A stretch of 64,000 nucleotides of DNA from an uncultured Synechococcus sp. (GTDB taxonomy: Bacteria; Cyanobacteriota; Cyanobacteriia; PCC-6307; Cyanobiaceae): positions 1 to 64,000 of the forward strand of contig CAINZT010000129.1 in the NCBI GenBank assembly GCA_903855705.1. The letters run 5' to 3'. Below are positions 1 to 9,391 of this stretch, piece by piece (the stretch's first letter is position 1; each line of letters begins with the position of its first letter). A program made the translations under genes and the position numbers. Below the pieces are notes generated by a model. It ran no database searches, was not told the origin of the DNA, and saw nothing but the letters and a program-made list of their open reading frames with translations.

Positions 1-359
1 AATGTTCTGAGGGCCTCCGCCTGCTCCGCGGTCTAAGCCGATGGGATCACTCGCTGGCCTGCTTTGGCCCCCTGCGCCCGACTTAACGAGGTTGTTGCAA
101 GTGTTGGGCCGGGCGATGGCTGGCCTTCATTGTTCAAATCGCCTTTCCATTGAGCGATTGGAGCCTTGAGCCATCGAAATTATTTGGCCAATCGTCTTAT
201 GTTTTATTTCGGAGTGACCGAGACCATGGCAACAGGAGGCAGGGGACCCGGCGAAAGGCTATGGCTGGCCAGGAATTCGGCGCAGACGGGGCTAACACCC
301 AGACAAATGAACCACAGCACACCAACTTTGACTTTGTCAACGCCCGCTAAAGGAGGGTA
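1..359. other. No supportable gene at the left edge
   Basis: About 420 bases precede the autotransporter start. The only ORFs are short and overlapping (66, 65 and 69 residues) and none resembles a known protein. A 28-codon open stretch in forward frame 3 (bases 3-86) could be the tail of a gene that begins outside the window, but nothing in it is recognisable. The base composition is lower in GC than most of the window. Confidence 0.5.
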
Positions 360-401
360 TTGACAAAAGTGCAGGTTCTCTGTTTGTATTGCGTTGATAA
401 T
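360..401 (+). promoter_or_regulatory. Possible promoter of the autotransporter gene
   Basis: A perfect -35-like TTGACA lies at 360-365. No good -10 box sits at 17 bases; a GATAAT at 396-401 is close to consensus but about 30 bases away. The assignment therefore rests on an AT-rich stretch and one good hexamer just upstream of the ATG at 422. No Shine-Dalgarno sequence is visible before that ATG. Confidence 0.3.
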
Positions 402-421
402 AAAATTGCCCAACTAGCAAC

Positions 422-3058
422 ATGCCTAATCTTGGCGCAAAGGTCGCCCACGACAAGAATACCTTCCTGCGCTTTCTAGAGACAAAAGAACCCAAGGTCA
501 ATGCAATATCAATTTTTCTTGCCAATGCCAATTGGAGCAAATATGCTTATAGCCTTATAGCCAGCCTTTCAGTAGGACTGGCAGGAGCACTTGCCCCAGA
601 CGCAGAAGCCCTTACATTTAATTGGACCTGGACGGCCACCCAGGGGGGAATGTATAACCAATACGGCTACACAAATTTAACGGGCACAACAGTTCTAGGC
701 ACCATAAACAATCTTCTCGACAACTCCTTGAATACCTATGGCATGACAGCCACTTTCACCAGTGGCTTCAACATTGGCCAAACCGTCTCCTTTGATGGAG
801 GAGCGGGAATTCAAGTAACCAACGGATCCGTGGTTACGCCTGGGCTTCAAGCCTACTTCCATAGTGACAATTATAGATATTCATTGCAACTTGAAGATCC
901 CAATGGAACCATCGGTATTTACGGTGGAGCGTCATCGAACTCCTCGATAGATGGGGGGTACTCGTTTGTTGCAATGAACAACGGTTCTGCCCCGATTTTC
1001 ACTAGCCCGGGAATTACAGGATCTTCCAACAATATTTCAACGACAACAGTCACTACTTTTGCAGGTGGAACACTTGTCGTTAATGTTCCAGGCAGCTACT
1101 CCACTTCCTACGACACCGGATCTGGAGGCAGCATTGATCAAAGTAGCAATACGGCAAGCTTCAGTGGCGTTTTCTCTGGTAGCGGGGCCCTGAATTTCGT
1201 CAATACTGGTTCGGGCGGTGACATCATTCTCTCTGGCACTAACACTTACACGGGTGCCACCACCGTTGACACTGGGGCCAAGCTTTCGGTCAATGGTTCG
1301 ATTGCTTCCTCCTCGAGCCTCACCGTGAGTTCCGGCGGCACCATCGGCGGCAACGGCATTCTGCCTAACACCCTCATCGTTAGCGGTGGCCACCTAGCCC
1401 CAGGCAACTCGATCGGCCAACTCACGCTTGCCAACTTGAACTTTGGCTCCGGCGGCATCCTTGACGCCGAAATTCAAGGTCCCCAAAACGACAAAACAAC
1501 AGTCACTGGCAGCGTTACCAACTTCACCGGCACCGCCAACCTGATCGCCTACGGCGGTGGCACTTCCTGGCCGAAGTTTGATTATCAACTCATCACTGGA
1601 ACCAACAGTTTTGCCACCAGCTCCAGCCTCACCCTGAATCCGGTGGGCATCACCAGTGCCCTGCTGCTGCAAGGCACAACCCTGGTGCAGGAGGCCGATG
1701 GCAATGGCCAAACCTTTGATGTGATGTGGCGGCCTAAAAATGGCTCCGGTGCCACCGCCTCTGCCATGCAGACTCTTGGCCAAGGCAATCGCAACCAACT
1801 CGCTGCAGCGGGTGTCTTTGATAGTGCCTTCCAGCGTTTGGCAGTTGCAGCAGGCAATGCCTCTGGTGTCACCGGTCTTAATGCCACGGGCACCGCCATC
1901 GGCACCACGGGCTTCACCACAGGGCAGGCTGCAGCAGCGAGTCTCTCGCCGGAGTTTCTCAGCACCACCGCCAAACTCCTCGGGATCTCCTCCAACAGCC
2001 AGCTCAGCGCAGCCATCAGCACCATCACCCCCGAGCCCTATGCCGCCTTCCAAAGCGTGGGGCTGGAAACCCTGCAGCGCCAGCGCCAGCAGCTTCTCGA
2101 TTCGGCGGGGCAATGTGCCAGCAATGGCTGGGTAATCAATGGCCCAGCCAGCAAAACCGGCAAAGCCCCCAAAAATCCCATCTGCCTCTACGGCCAAGCC
2201 GCCAACACCAACAGCAGCATCAATGGCCAAGACGGCCTCTCGAGCTACAACTCCAGCCTCTTCTCCTCCTTCTATGGCCTGGAGATCAAAGCCAATCCCT
2301 ACTGGAGCATCGGCGCTGCCTATGGCTATGGCACGTCCAACCTCAATGGCCTCGGCCCCACCAATGCCTGGGTCAATTCCACTGTCAACAGCGGCAGTCT
2401 CTATGGCGTCTACACCCCCACCACCACCTCCCCCTGGACCTTTAAAGGGTTAGTGGGCTACGGCAACTACGCCCTCAATGGCAGCCGCCAGGTGGCCGTG
2501 ATTGGCACAGGCAATGCCATCACCGGCTCCACCACCGCCAACGGCATCACCGCTGCCCTCACCGCCCAGGTGACCATCCCCCTCTCCAAACCCTCCGCAG
2601 CGGTTCCGGTGTTGCTCAAACCCCTCCTCGGTATTGCCTATGGCAACTACCAGCAGGCCGGTTTCTCAGAATCAGGCGGTGGGGCGTTGAATCTCAACGT
2701 GGATGGCAACAGCGCCACCAGCCTGGTGGCCACCATCGGGGTGGAGCTCACCTCAGCCCCCATCCCCCTCAACAAGAGCAAATCGATCAGCCTGGTTCCC
2801 AAACTGGCCCTCGCCTATCAAGTCGATGCCCTCGCCAGTGAATTGGGCAACAGCTCCCTTTCGGCCACCATGCCTGCTTCCGGCTCGGGGTCCTTCCTCA
2901 CCCAGGGGCAAAACCGCGGGGTGAATGGCTTCTCCATTGCCGCTGGTGCGGATCTGGCCTTAAGTAAGTCCACGGCCCTCTATGCCAATGTCAATTACGA
3001 GGCCATTTCCAATGGAAATCAGGTTGGCTATGGCGGCGGGTTACGGGTGAAATTCTGA
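422..3058 (+). CDS. Autotransporter-domain outer-membrane protein
   Basis: An 878-residue type V secretion protein. After a charged N-terminal stretch of about 38 residues there is a signal-peptide-like hydrophobic segment (about residues 39-64, ending near DAEA). The passenger is rich in Gly, Ser, Thr and Asn. It contains a typical autotransporter-associated beta-strand repeat (GTNTYTGATTVDTGAKL, then GGNGIL...GGHLAPGNSIGQL, about residues 268-340). The last 280 or so residues form a beta-barrel domain with alternating aromatic and small residues and a terminal strand ending in RVKF. By family rule the barrel inserts in the outer membrane and exposes or releases the passenger. The passenger's function is unknown. 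The 5' half is visibly more AT-rich than the 3' half, suggesting a mosaic or transferred origin. A stem-loop terminator follows. Confidence 0.85.
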   Translation: MPNLGAKVAHDKNTFLRFLETKEPKVNAISIFLANANWSKYAYSLIASLSVGLAGALAPDAEALTFNWTWTATQGGMYNQYGYTNLTGTTVLGTINNLLDNSLNTYGMTATFTSGFNIGQTVSFDGGAGIQVTNGSVVTPGLQAYFHSDNYRYSLQLEDPNGTIGIYGGASSNSSIDGGYSFVAMNNGSAPIFTSPGITGSSNNISTTTVTTFAGGTLVVNVPGSYSTSYDTGSGGSIDQSSNTASFSGVFSGSGALNFVNTGSGGDIILSGTNTYTGATTVDTGAKLSVNGSIASSSSLTVSSGGTIGGNGILPNTLIVSGGHLAPGNSIGQLTLANLNFGSGGILDAEIQGPQNDKTTVTGSVTNFTGTANLIAYGGGTSWPKFDYQLITGTNSFATSSSLTLNPVGITSALLLQGTTLVQEADGNGQTFDVMWRPKNGSGATASAMQTLGQGNRNQLAAAGVFDSAFQRLAVAAGNASGVTGLNATGTAIGTTGFTTGQAAAASLSPEFLSTTAKLLGISSNSQLSAAISTITPEPYAAFQSVGLETLQRQRQQLLDSAGQCASNGWVINGPASKTGKAPKNPICLYGQAANTNSSINGQDGLSSYNSSLFSSFYGLEIKANPYWSIGAAYGYGTSNLNGLGPTNAWVNSTVNSGSLYGVYTPTTTSPWTFKGLVGYGNYALNGSRQVAVIGTGNAITGSTTANGITAALTAQVTIPLSKPSAAVPVLLKPLLGIAYGNYQQAGFSESGGGALNLNVDGNSATSLVATIGVELTSAPIPLNKSKSISLVPKLALAYQVDALASELGNSSLSATMPASGSGSFLTQGQNRGVNGFSIAAGADLALSKSTALYANVNYEAISNGNQVGYGGGLRVKF

Positions 3059-3083
3059 TTCACGGCGCAGCAAACACATCAAT

Positions 3084-3125
3084 GCCCCATCGATCGCCTC
3101 CAGGCGCTTGGTGGGGCCTTTATTT
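3084..3125 (+). terminator. Stem-loop terminator after the autotransporter
   Basis: The arms GCCCCA and TGGGGC enclose an inner CGCCT/AGGCG stem, followed by a T-rich run (CCTTTATTT). It lies 25 bases after the stop codon of the autotransporter gene. Confidence 0.6.
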
Positions 3126-3208
3126 GGGTCAATCGAACCGACCTAGACGTGCGATTGGAGAGCCAATCAATCGCTAGAAAGTCAGAAATAGGGATTAAAA
3201 AACAGCCA

Positions 3209-3232
3209 TTAAAAAGGGCCCTTCCAGGCCCC
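3209..3232 (-). terminator. Terminator of the tmRNA gene
   Basis: On the minus strand GGGCC and GGCCC pair around a short loop and are followed by TTTTTA. It lies about 50 bases beyond the tag stop codon, a fitting end for the coding piece of tmRNA. Confidence 0.65.
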
Positions 3233-3535
3233 ATGGATCATTTGGGTGATAAGGCTGATCTCACCCCATCTCCCTAACTAGGGTCAGGCAGCCACAGGGG
3301 CGGCTTGACGGGAGAAACGAACGATGTTGTTCGCTGTTACGTGTGTGCTCTTACCGAGCAGGCTTCAGTCACCCTCCTCATGCCCCGTCGAAACCATTGC
3401 AGCCCCTGAAGGTCCCAGCCCTGGGGCTGGGAGGACGCCCCACCGAGCTGGCGGGGAGCAATGGAGCTGAGCGGAATCGAACCGCTGTCCGAAACACTGG
3501 TGTGGACCACCTAGTCCGGCCGAAACCGGACCCCT
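3209..3535 (-). ncRNA. ssrA: Permuted two-piece tmRNA (transfer-messenger RNA)
   Basis: Read on the minus strand, the gene is circularly permuted. The acceptor piece comes first and ends in a T-arm with GGTTCGATTCC and AGCTCC-A (discriminator at 3462, CCA not encoded). After a spacer the coding piece starts at 3406 with GGGGCTGCAATGGTTTCGAC. The two ends form a 7-bp acceptor stem containing the G3-U70 pair recognised by alanyl-tRNA synthetase. The tag frame at 3334-3284 reads ANNIVRFSRQAAPVAA-stop, a known alpha-cyanobacterial tag type. Stalled ribosomes are rescued by adding this tag for proteolysis. The 5' boundary of the acceptor piece is approximate. The promoter must overlap the start of the divergent methyltransferase gene. 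Confidence 0.95.
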
Positions 3536-3577
3536 GCATTGTGACAGCAGAGGATGGCCTGACGCCGCCTGGTCCGA

Positions 3578-4792
3578 GTGGGCATCCCCGAACAGTTCCA
3601 GGCCTCCCCGGCCCGGGCCGAACCCTTCGCCTGCATCGCCGCCGTGCCCTCGGGCCTGGAGGAGAGCGCCGCCGCGGAACTGGCGGCCCTGGGCGCCCAG
3701 GCCGTGCGCCCCCTGCGCCGGGCCGTGGCCCTTCAGGCCGATCTGGCCTGCTTCTACCGGCTGCACCTCCGCGCCCGCCTGCCGTTTCGGATCTTGCGCC
3801 AGCTGGCCCGCTTCCCCTGCCTCTCGCGCCAGGAGCTCTACGCCGGTGTGCAACAGGCGGCCGACTGGCAGCGCTGGCTGCCTCCCGAGGCCCGCTTCCG
3901 CGTCGACAGCACCGGCACCGCCCCGGGGCTGAGCCACAGCCACTACAGCGCCCTGGAGGTGAAAAACGCCCTGGTGGACTGGCAGCGCCAGCACTGGGGC
4001 GAGCGCTCCTCGGTGGATCTGGAGGATCCCGATCTTGCCCTCCATCTCCACCTCGGCGGCGAGGAAGCGACCCTCAGCCTCGATGGCAGCGGCGGCAGCC
4101 TGCACCGCCGCGGCTACCGGGCGGCCATGGGCCTGGCCCCCCTGAAGGAAAACCTGGCCGCCGGGCTGGTCGCCCTCACCGGCTGGGACGGGTCGGTGCC
4201 CCTGGCCGATCCCCTCTGCGGCTCCGGCACCCTGCTGATCGAGGCGGCCTGCCAGGTGCTGGGCCGGGCCCCGGGGCTGGGTCGTTCCTTTGGCTTCGAG
4301 CGCTGGCCCGACTTTGATCCGCTGCTCTGGCAGCAGGAGCGCCAGGCCGCCTTGGCCCTCGATCGCTCGGGCCTGGGGCAAGCCGCCGCCAGTCCCTACT
4401 CCCTGGCCGATGGCCGGCCCCTGGCGCCGATCGTGGGGCTGGAGCAGGATCCGGCCGTGCTGGATCAGGCGAAAAGCAACTGCCAGGCCGCCGGCGTGGC
4501 CGGGGCCATCGCCCTGCAGCTGGGCGACTGCCGCGACTTTGAGCCGCCGCCGGGCCCGGGAATCCTGGTTTGCAACCCGCCCTACGGCGAACGGCTCGGC
4601 CAGAAAGACGAGCTTGAAGGCCTCTACGCCGACCTGGGCGCCAGGCTCAAACAGTGCTGCGGCGGCTGGACCCTGTGGCTGCTCAGTGGCAACCCGGAGC
4701 TCACCGGTGCCTTGCGCATGAAAGCCAGCCGCCGGATTCCGATCAACAACGGCGGCATCGACTGCCGCTGGCTCAAGTACGAGCTGCGCTGA
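3578..4792 (+). CDS. THUMP-domain class I RNA methyltransferase (RlmL-like)
   Basis: A 404-residue protein with a GTG start, related to the N-terminal methyltransferase half of RlmL, which makes N2-methylguanosine in 23S rRNA. Residues about 12-165 form the ferredoxin-like/THUMP RNA-binding part. The SAM-dependent fold follows, with DPLCGSGTLLIEAA as the SAM-binding motif and the catalytic CNPPYGERLG motif near residue 335. Cyanobacteria often carry this one-domain version; the exact target guanosine cannot be read from sequence. The gene is divergent from ssrA, and the GTG lies just inside the likely ssrA promoter region. Confidence 0.85.
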   Translation: MGIPEQFQASPARAEPFACIAAVPSGLEESAAAELAALGAQAVRPLRRAVALQADLACFYRLHLRARLPFRILRQLARFPCLSRQELYAGVQQAADWQRWLPPEARFRVDSTGTAPGLSHSHYSALEVKNALVDWQRQHWGERSSVDLEDPDLALHLHLGGEEATLSLDGSGGSLHRRGYRAAMGLAPLKENLAAGLVALTGWDGSVPLADPLCGSGTLLIEAACQVLGRAPGLGRSFGFERWPDFDPLLWQQERQAALALDRSGLGQAAASPYSLADGRPLAPIVGLEQDPAVLDQAKSNCQAAGVAGAIALQLGDCRDFEPPPGPGILVCNPPYGERLGQKDELEGLYADLGARLKQCCGGWTLWLLSGNPELTGALRMKASRRIPINNGGIDCRWLKYELR

Positions 4793-4812
4793 GAGTCAGC
4801 CGCCCAAGCGGC

Positions 4813-5253
4813 CTAACGCCCCAGCAGGGCCCGGGTGGTTTTGGTGATGCCGGCCGTGGTCTGGGGCAGGTAGGGGCCCTTGGTGAGCTGGCCGCCGATG
4901 CGCAACAACAACCCAGCCAGCACCAGATCAATGGCGCCCACCGCCAGGGACGCCTGGATCCAGCCCAAGCCCCAGGTGCCCTGGATCCAGAGCAGCAAGG
5001 CCACCTCAGCGGCGATCAGGGCCAAGGTCACCAAGCCCAGCCCGCCCGCCAGCAGCAACACACCACTGATCAACCGCCGCTTTTCCCGGTCGGCCTCCTG
5101 CAAGGCGATGCGCACGTGCAGATCCATCACCGAGCCCACCAGGGCCGCCACCCGGCCGGCGGCCTGGCGAGGCAAGCCCGGACCGGCCGGCCCCCGCTGG
5201 CTGGCCGCCTCGGCGCTGGCCTGGTCCCTGCCGGTGCCCTTGCTGGTGCTCAT
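4813..5253 (-). CDS. Holin-X-like (DUF1469) membrane protein
   Basis: A 146-residue protein with a polar, Ala/Gly-rich N-terminal third, an amphipathic helix (VMDLHVRIALQEADREKRR) and two hydrophobic helices (about residues 60-85 and 90-115). This is the layout of the 'phage holin family / actinobacterial holin-X' proteins, most of which are chromosomal membrane proteins rather than phage lysis proteins. Its start overlaps the stop of the upstream gene by four bases (ATGA), so the two are translationally coupled and probably act together at the membrane. Specific function is unknown. Confidence 0.65.
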   Translation of the reverse strand: MSTSKGTGRDQASAEAASQRGPAGPGLPRQAAGRVAALVGSVMDLHVRIALQEADREKRRLISGVLLLAGGLGLVTLALIAAEVALLLWIQGTWGLGWIQASLAVGAIDLVLAGLLLRIGGQLTKGPYLPQTTAGITKTTRALLGR

Positions 5254-5678
5254 GCGGAACGCCGGCCCGAGGCCAGCAGTAAACCTGCGAGCAGGCCCAC
5301 GCCGGCGGCAATGCCCAGGGCCAATAGGGGCTGCTCCCGCACCGGTTTTTCGATCTTGGGGCGCAGGTTGCTGTTGAGCTCATCGAGCAGGCCTTCGAGC
5401 TGCTCCTCCAGGGGCCGCAGGGATTCGGCAAGGCGCGTGGCCTGGTCGCCCGTCACAGCCACCAGTTCCAGCAGTTGGGCCTGCACACCGCTGCTGGTGC
5501 GGCCGGTCTGCTCGGCGATCACCTCCACCACATGCTCAAAGCTGCCGCGGGTGGCCTCTAGGGCGGATCGGGCCACGCCCGGCCATTCCTTCTGGATGAG
5601 GGGCAACAGGGTCTCGAAGCGTTCGCGGAACTGGGCCCCAGACGCCGCTGCGGGATCGTGCTCGGACTCCAGTGCCAT
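5250..5678 (-). CDS. DUF883/YqjD-like membrane-anchored helical protein
   Basis: A 142-residue protein with a long soluble alpha-helical region (residues 15-110) and a single C-terminal Gly-zipper transmembrane helix (LLALGIAAGVGLLAGLLLASG) ending in RRSA. This resembles the DUF883/ElaB/YqjD architecture, whose E. coli members anchor ribosomes to the inner membrane in stationary phase. It is the first gene of a two-gene minus-strand operon with the holin-X-like gene. The family assignment rests on architecture more than on specific motifs. Confidence 0.6.
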   Translation of the reverse strand: MALESEHDPAAASGAQFRERFETLLPLIQKEWPGVARSALEATRGSFEHVVEVIAEQTGRTSSGVQAQLLELVAVTGDQATRLAESLRPLEEQLEGLLDELNSNLRPKIEKPVREQPLLALGIAAGVGLLAGLLLASGRRSA

Positions 5679-5776
5679 GGGGCGGCTCGCAGACGGGGGA
5701 CTGGGCCCAACTTAGGGAGGCCCCTTGCCCCTGTCAGCGATTCAGCTAGATTCGGCTAGCTCGGCGCACGGGCCTG

Positions 5777-8700
5777 TTGGTTCACATCAATCAGGTCGAG
5801 CTCACCCATTTCAAATCCTTCGGCGGTGCGATCACCATCCCGCTGGAGGAAGGTTTTACGGTCGTCACCGGTCCCAATGGATCCGGTAAAAGCAACATCC
5901 TTGATGGGGTGCTCTTTTGCCTGGGCCTGGCCAATAGCCGCGGCATGCGCGCCGAGCGGCTGCCCGACCTGGTCAACAGCGCCATGCTCAAGGAGGGGCG
6001 CGCCGCCGAGACGGTCGTCACCGTGCGTTTCGATCTCAGCGATTGGCAGCCCGATGAGGCCGAACTGGGGCTCGAGCCCCCCCAGGAGGGCCCCTGGATC
6101 CGCCAGGGCCAAAGCCACTGGAGCGTGACCCGGCGGCTACGGGTGGCCCCGGGCGGCACCTACAGCAGCACCTACAGCGCCGATGGTGTGACCTGCAACC
6201 TGCAGCAGCTGCAAACCCAGTTGCGGCGCCTGCGGGTCGATCCCGAGGGCAGCAACGTGGTGATGCAGGGGGATGTCACCCGGATTGTGTCGATGGGGGC
6301 CAAGGATCGCCGCGGCCTGATCGATGAGCTGGCCGGGGTTGCCCTCTTCGACAGCCGCATCGACCAGGCCCGCTCCAAGCTCGAGGACGTGCAGGAGCGG
6401 GAGGAGCGCTGCCGCATCGTCGAGCAGGAGTTGCTGGTGAGTCGCCAGAAGCTCGAGCGCGATTGCACCAAGGCCCGCACCTACCAGCAGCTGCGCGACC
6501 GCTTGCACCTCGGCCGCCTGCAGGAACAGGTGCTCGGCTTTGAGGTCGCCCAGGACCAGCTGTTTGGCCTACGCCGCCGCCAGGAGAGCCTCAGAGAGAA
6601 GGAAACCGAAGACCGCAGCGCCGTTGCCGCCGCCCAGGCGGCCCTGGTCATGGGCCAACAGGAGCTGGACGCCCTGCAGGCGGAGGTCAAGGCCCTGGGC
6701 GAGGACAGCCTGCTGGCGGTGCAGGCCGAACTGGCTGGCCTGGAGGCCAGTGACCGCGAACTGGCCCGCCAGGCGGAACGGCACCAGAGCCGGGCCGAGG
6801 AGCTGCAACGCCAGCGCCACGAGCTGGCCCACCAGCAGGGGGAGCTGCGCTCCCAGCAAGACGCCCTCGGCGGACCGGACGACGGCGCCGCCCTGGCCCA
6901 GGCCGAAGCCGAGTGCCGCGCCGCCGAAGCGGCGGTGGAACTATCGCGGCGGCGCCTCGGCGAAGTGGCGGGCCGCTCCGGCAGCTGGCTGGAGGAGCAG
7001 AAGCAACGCAGCCGCCAGCGCCAGGAGCTCCAGGCCCAGCTGGCGCCCCTGGTGGCCGAGGAGCAGCACCTAAGCGAGCGCTTGCGCCAGGACCAGGAAC
7101 GGCTGCGGGAGTTGGGCGAGCAACTGCAGCAGGAGACCGGCCAGAGCCAGGGGGTGCAGGCAAGCCTGGTGGCCCTGGAGGGGGAATGGCAGCAGCTGCT
7201 CACCAGCCTGGAGCGCCAACAACAGCGGTTCACCGAACTGGTCGAGGCCCTGGCCCTGCAGCAACGCACCCGCAGCCGGCTGGAGCAGGAACAGGCCCAG
7301 CTGGAGCGGGAGATCGCCCGGCTGGAATCCCGGCGCGAAGCCCTGCAGGAAAGCCGCGGCACCGGCGCCCTGCGCCTGCTGCTGGAAGCAGGCCTCGAAG
7401 GCATCCATGGGCCTGTCGCCCAGCTCGGGGAGGTGGGCGAGCCCCACCGTCTGGCCCTGGAGGTGGCCGCCGGCGCCCGGCTCGGCCAGGTGGTGGTCGA
7501 TGACGACCGCATCGCCGCCCGGGCCATCGAGTTGCTCAAGAGCCGCCGGGCCGGCCGGCTCACCTTCCTGCCGCTCAACAAGATTCGCGGCGGTGGCAGT
7601 GGGGGCAGCGCCAGCGCCGCCTTTGAACGGAGCGCTGGCGCGGGGCGCCCTGCCGGCGGCGAGGGCCTGATCGGCCGGGCCGTGGAGCTGGTGCGCCATG
7701 AGGCCGTCTACGGCGAGGTGTTCCGCTACGTCTTTGGCGACACCCTGGTGTTCCGCGATCTGGCCAGCGCCCGCCGCGAACTGGGGCGCTCCCGGGCCGT
7801 AACCCTCGATGGCGAACTGCTGGAGAAAAGCGGCGCCATGACCGGCGGCAGCATCCAGCAACGCAGCAACCAGCTCAGTTTTGGCGTCAGCCGCGACGAC
7901 GACGAGGCCGAACCCCTGCGCCGGCGCCTGCTGGAGCTGGGCGACACCCTGGTGGCCTGCCGTCGCCAGGAGGCCGCCCTAGCCAAGGAGCTGGAGGAGC
8001 TGCGCCCCCAACTGGGCCAGCTCGAGCAACGCCGCGCCGCCCTCGAGGCCGAACGGGCCGCCGCCCAGCGCTCCCACGCTCCCCTGCTGGAGCGCCACCA
8101 GCAACTCGCCGCCCGCCTCACCAGCCTCCAGACCAGCCTGGCCACCGACGGCGAACGGCAGGCCAGCGTGGCCGGCCTGCTCAAACCCCTACGCACCGAC
8201 CTGGAGGCCCTAGAGACGGCCGAAGCCGAGGCCCGCTCCTCCGGCGACACCGGCCGCTGGCAGGGGCTCCAGCAAGACCTGGAAGCCGCCGACCGGGGCC
8301 TGAGCGAGGCACGCCTGCGCAGCGATGGGCTGCTCACGGCCCAGCGGGACCGCAGCCTCCGGGCCGAGCGACTCGGGAGCCAGCTTGAGGCCCTGGCCAG
8401 CGACGAACAGCGGCTGGTGGTGGCGGTGCAGACCCTGGTGGCCGAACGCAACCAGTGGAAACAGCAGCAGCAGGCTGACCAGGAGACGCGCCGCGAGCTC
8501 GAAGGGCGCCAAAAGGAGCTGCAGGAGCGCTTCGGCGCCCGCCGCCGGGCCCGCGACGAGGCCGAAGGCCGGATCTCTCTGCAGCGCCAGGCCCTGCAAC
8601 AGCAGGAATGGGAGCTAGGGCGCCTGGGCGAAGAGCGCCTGGCCCTGGCCGAGCAAGAACGCAGCTCGGCCCTGCGGCTGGAGCAACTGGCCCGCGAGCT

Positions 8701-9391
8701 GCCCGACCCCCGTCCCGAGATTCCCGAGGAGGTGCGCCTGGCGGGGCTGGAGGCCCTGCAACAGGAGCTGCGCAGCCTGCAGCAGCGCATGGAGGCGCTG
8801 GAGCCCGTGAACATGCTCGCCCTGGAGGAACTGGAGCAGCTGGAGGTGCGCCTGGCCGATCTGGAGGAACGGCTCGATGTGCTCTGCAAGGAGCGCGAAG
8901 AGCTGCTGCTGCGGATTGAAACCGTGGCCACCCTGCGCCAGGAGGCCTTCCTGGAGGCCTTCCATGCTGTGGATGGCCACTTCCGCCAGATCTTCGCCGG
9001 CCTCTCCGATGGCGAAGGCCATCTCCAACTCGAAAACCCCGAGCAGCCCCTCGAAGGCGGCCTCACCCTGGTGGCCCATCCCAAGGGCAAGGCGGTGCGG
9101 CGCCTGGCCTCGATGTCGGGGGGCGAAAAATCGCTGACGGCCCTGAGCTTCCTGTTTGCCCTGCAGCGCTTCCGCCCCTCGCCCTTCTATGCCCTCGATG
9201 AGGTGGACAGCTTCCTCGATGGCGTCAACGTGGAACGGTTAGCGGCCCTGATCGCCAGCCAGGCCCAGGCCGCCCAGTTCATGGTGGTCAGCCACCGCCG
9301 CCCGATGATTGCCGCCGCAACCCGCACGATTGGGGTGACCCAGGCCCGGGGCGCCCACACCCAGGTGGTGGGCTTGCCCCCGGCCGCCTAG
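5777..9391 (+). CDS. smc: Chromosome segregation ATPase SMC
   Basis: A 1204-residue condensin subunit. The N-terminal ATPase half has Walker A GPNGSGKSN (residues 32-40). Two very long Gln/Glu/Leu/Arg-rich coiled-coil arms flank the hinge (about residues 540-680, with GPVAQLGEV, LTFLPLNKIR and FGDTLVF). The C-terminal half carries the signature MSGGEKSLTALSF and Walker B FYALDEVDSFLD. With ScpA and ScpB (not in the window) it organises and helps segregate the chromosome. The start is TTG (VHINQVELTHFKSFGG follows, as in cyanobacterial homologues). A Gly/Ser/Ala-rich stretch (IRGGGSGGSASAAFERSAGAG) is inserted in the hinge. Confidence 0.96.
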   Translation: MVHINQVELTHFKSFGGAITIPLEEGFTVVTGPNGSGKSNILDGVLFCLGLANSRGMRAERLPDLVNSAMLKEGRAAETVVTVRFDLSDWQPDEAELGLEPPQEGPWIRQGQSHWSVTRRLRVAPGGTYSSTYSADGVTCNLQQLQTQLRRLRVDPEGSNVVMQGDVTRIVSMGAKDRRGLIDELAGVALFDSRIDQARSKLEDVQEREERCRIVEQELLVSRQKLERDCTKARTYQQLRDRLHLGRLQEQVLGFEVAQDQLFGLRRRQESLREKETEDRSAVAAAQAALVMGQQELDALQAEVKALGEDSLLAVQAELAGLEASDRELARQAERHQSRAEELQRQRHELAHQQGELRSQQDALGGPDDGAALAQAEAECRAAEAAVELSRRRLGEVAGRSGSWLEEQKQRSRQRQELQAQLAPLVAEEQHLSERLRQDQERLRELGEQLQQETGQSQGVQASLVALEGEWQQLLTSLERQQQRFTELVEALALQQRTRSRLEQEQAQLEREIARLESRREALQESRGTGALRLLLEAGLEGIHGPVAQLGEVGEPHRLALEVAAGARLGQVVVDDDRIAARAIELLKSRRAGRLTFLPLNKIRGGGSGGSASAAFERSAGAGRPAGGEGLIGRAVELVRHEAVYGEVFRYVFGDTLVFRDLASARRELGRSRAVTLDGELLEKSGAMTGGSIQQRSNQLSFGVSRDDDEAEPLRRRLLELGDTLVACRRQEAALAKELEELRPQLGQLEQRRAALEAERAAAQRSHAPLLERHQQLAARLTSLQTSLATDGERQASVAGLLKPLRTDLEALETAEAEARSSGDTGRWQGLQQDLEAADRGLSEARLRSDGLLTAQRDRSLRAERLGSQLEALASDEQRLVVAVQTLVAERNQWKQQQQADQETRRELEGRQKELQERFGARRRARDEAEGRISLQRQALQQQEWELGRLGEERLALAEQERSSALRLEQLARELPDPRPEIPEEVRLAGLEALQQELRSLQQRMEALEPVNMLALEELEQLEVRLADLEERLDVLCKEREELLLRIETVATLRQEAFLEAFHAVDGHFRQIFAGLSDGEGHLQLENPEQPLEGGLTLVAHPKGKAVRRLASMSGGEKSLTALSFLFALQRFRPSPFYALDEVDSFLDGVNVERLAALIASQAQAAQFMVVSHRRPMIAAATRTIGVTQARGAHTQVVGLPPAA

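Noticed and set aside
3343-4381. Long overlapping ORFs on both strands (324 and 338 residues)
   Set aside because: They are GC-rich shadows of ssrA and the methyltransferase gene; the true products are clear in other frames.
4813-5253. Holin-like gene as a sign of a prophage
   Set aside because: No phage structural, integrase or lysis genes are near; holin-X-like proteins are common chromosomal membrane proteins.
6481-9090. Minus-strand ORFs of 366 and 454 residues inside smc
   Set aside because: Arg/Ser-rich shadow translations of the coiled-coil coding sequence; smc itself is intact.
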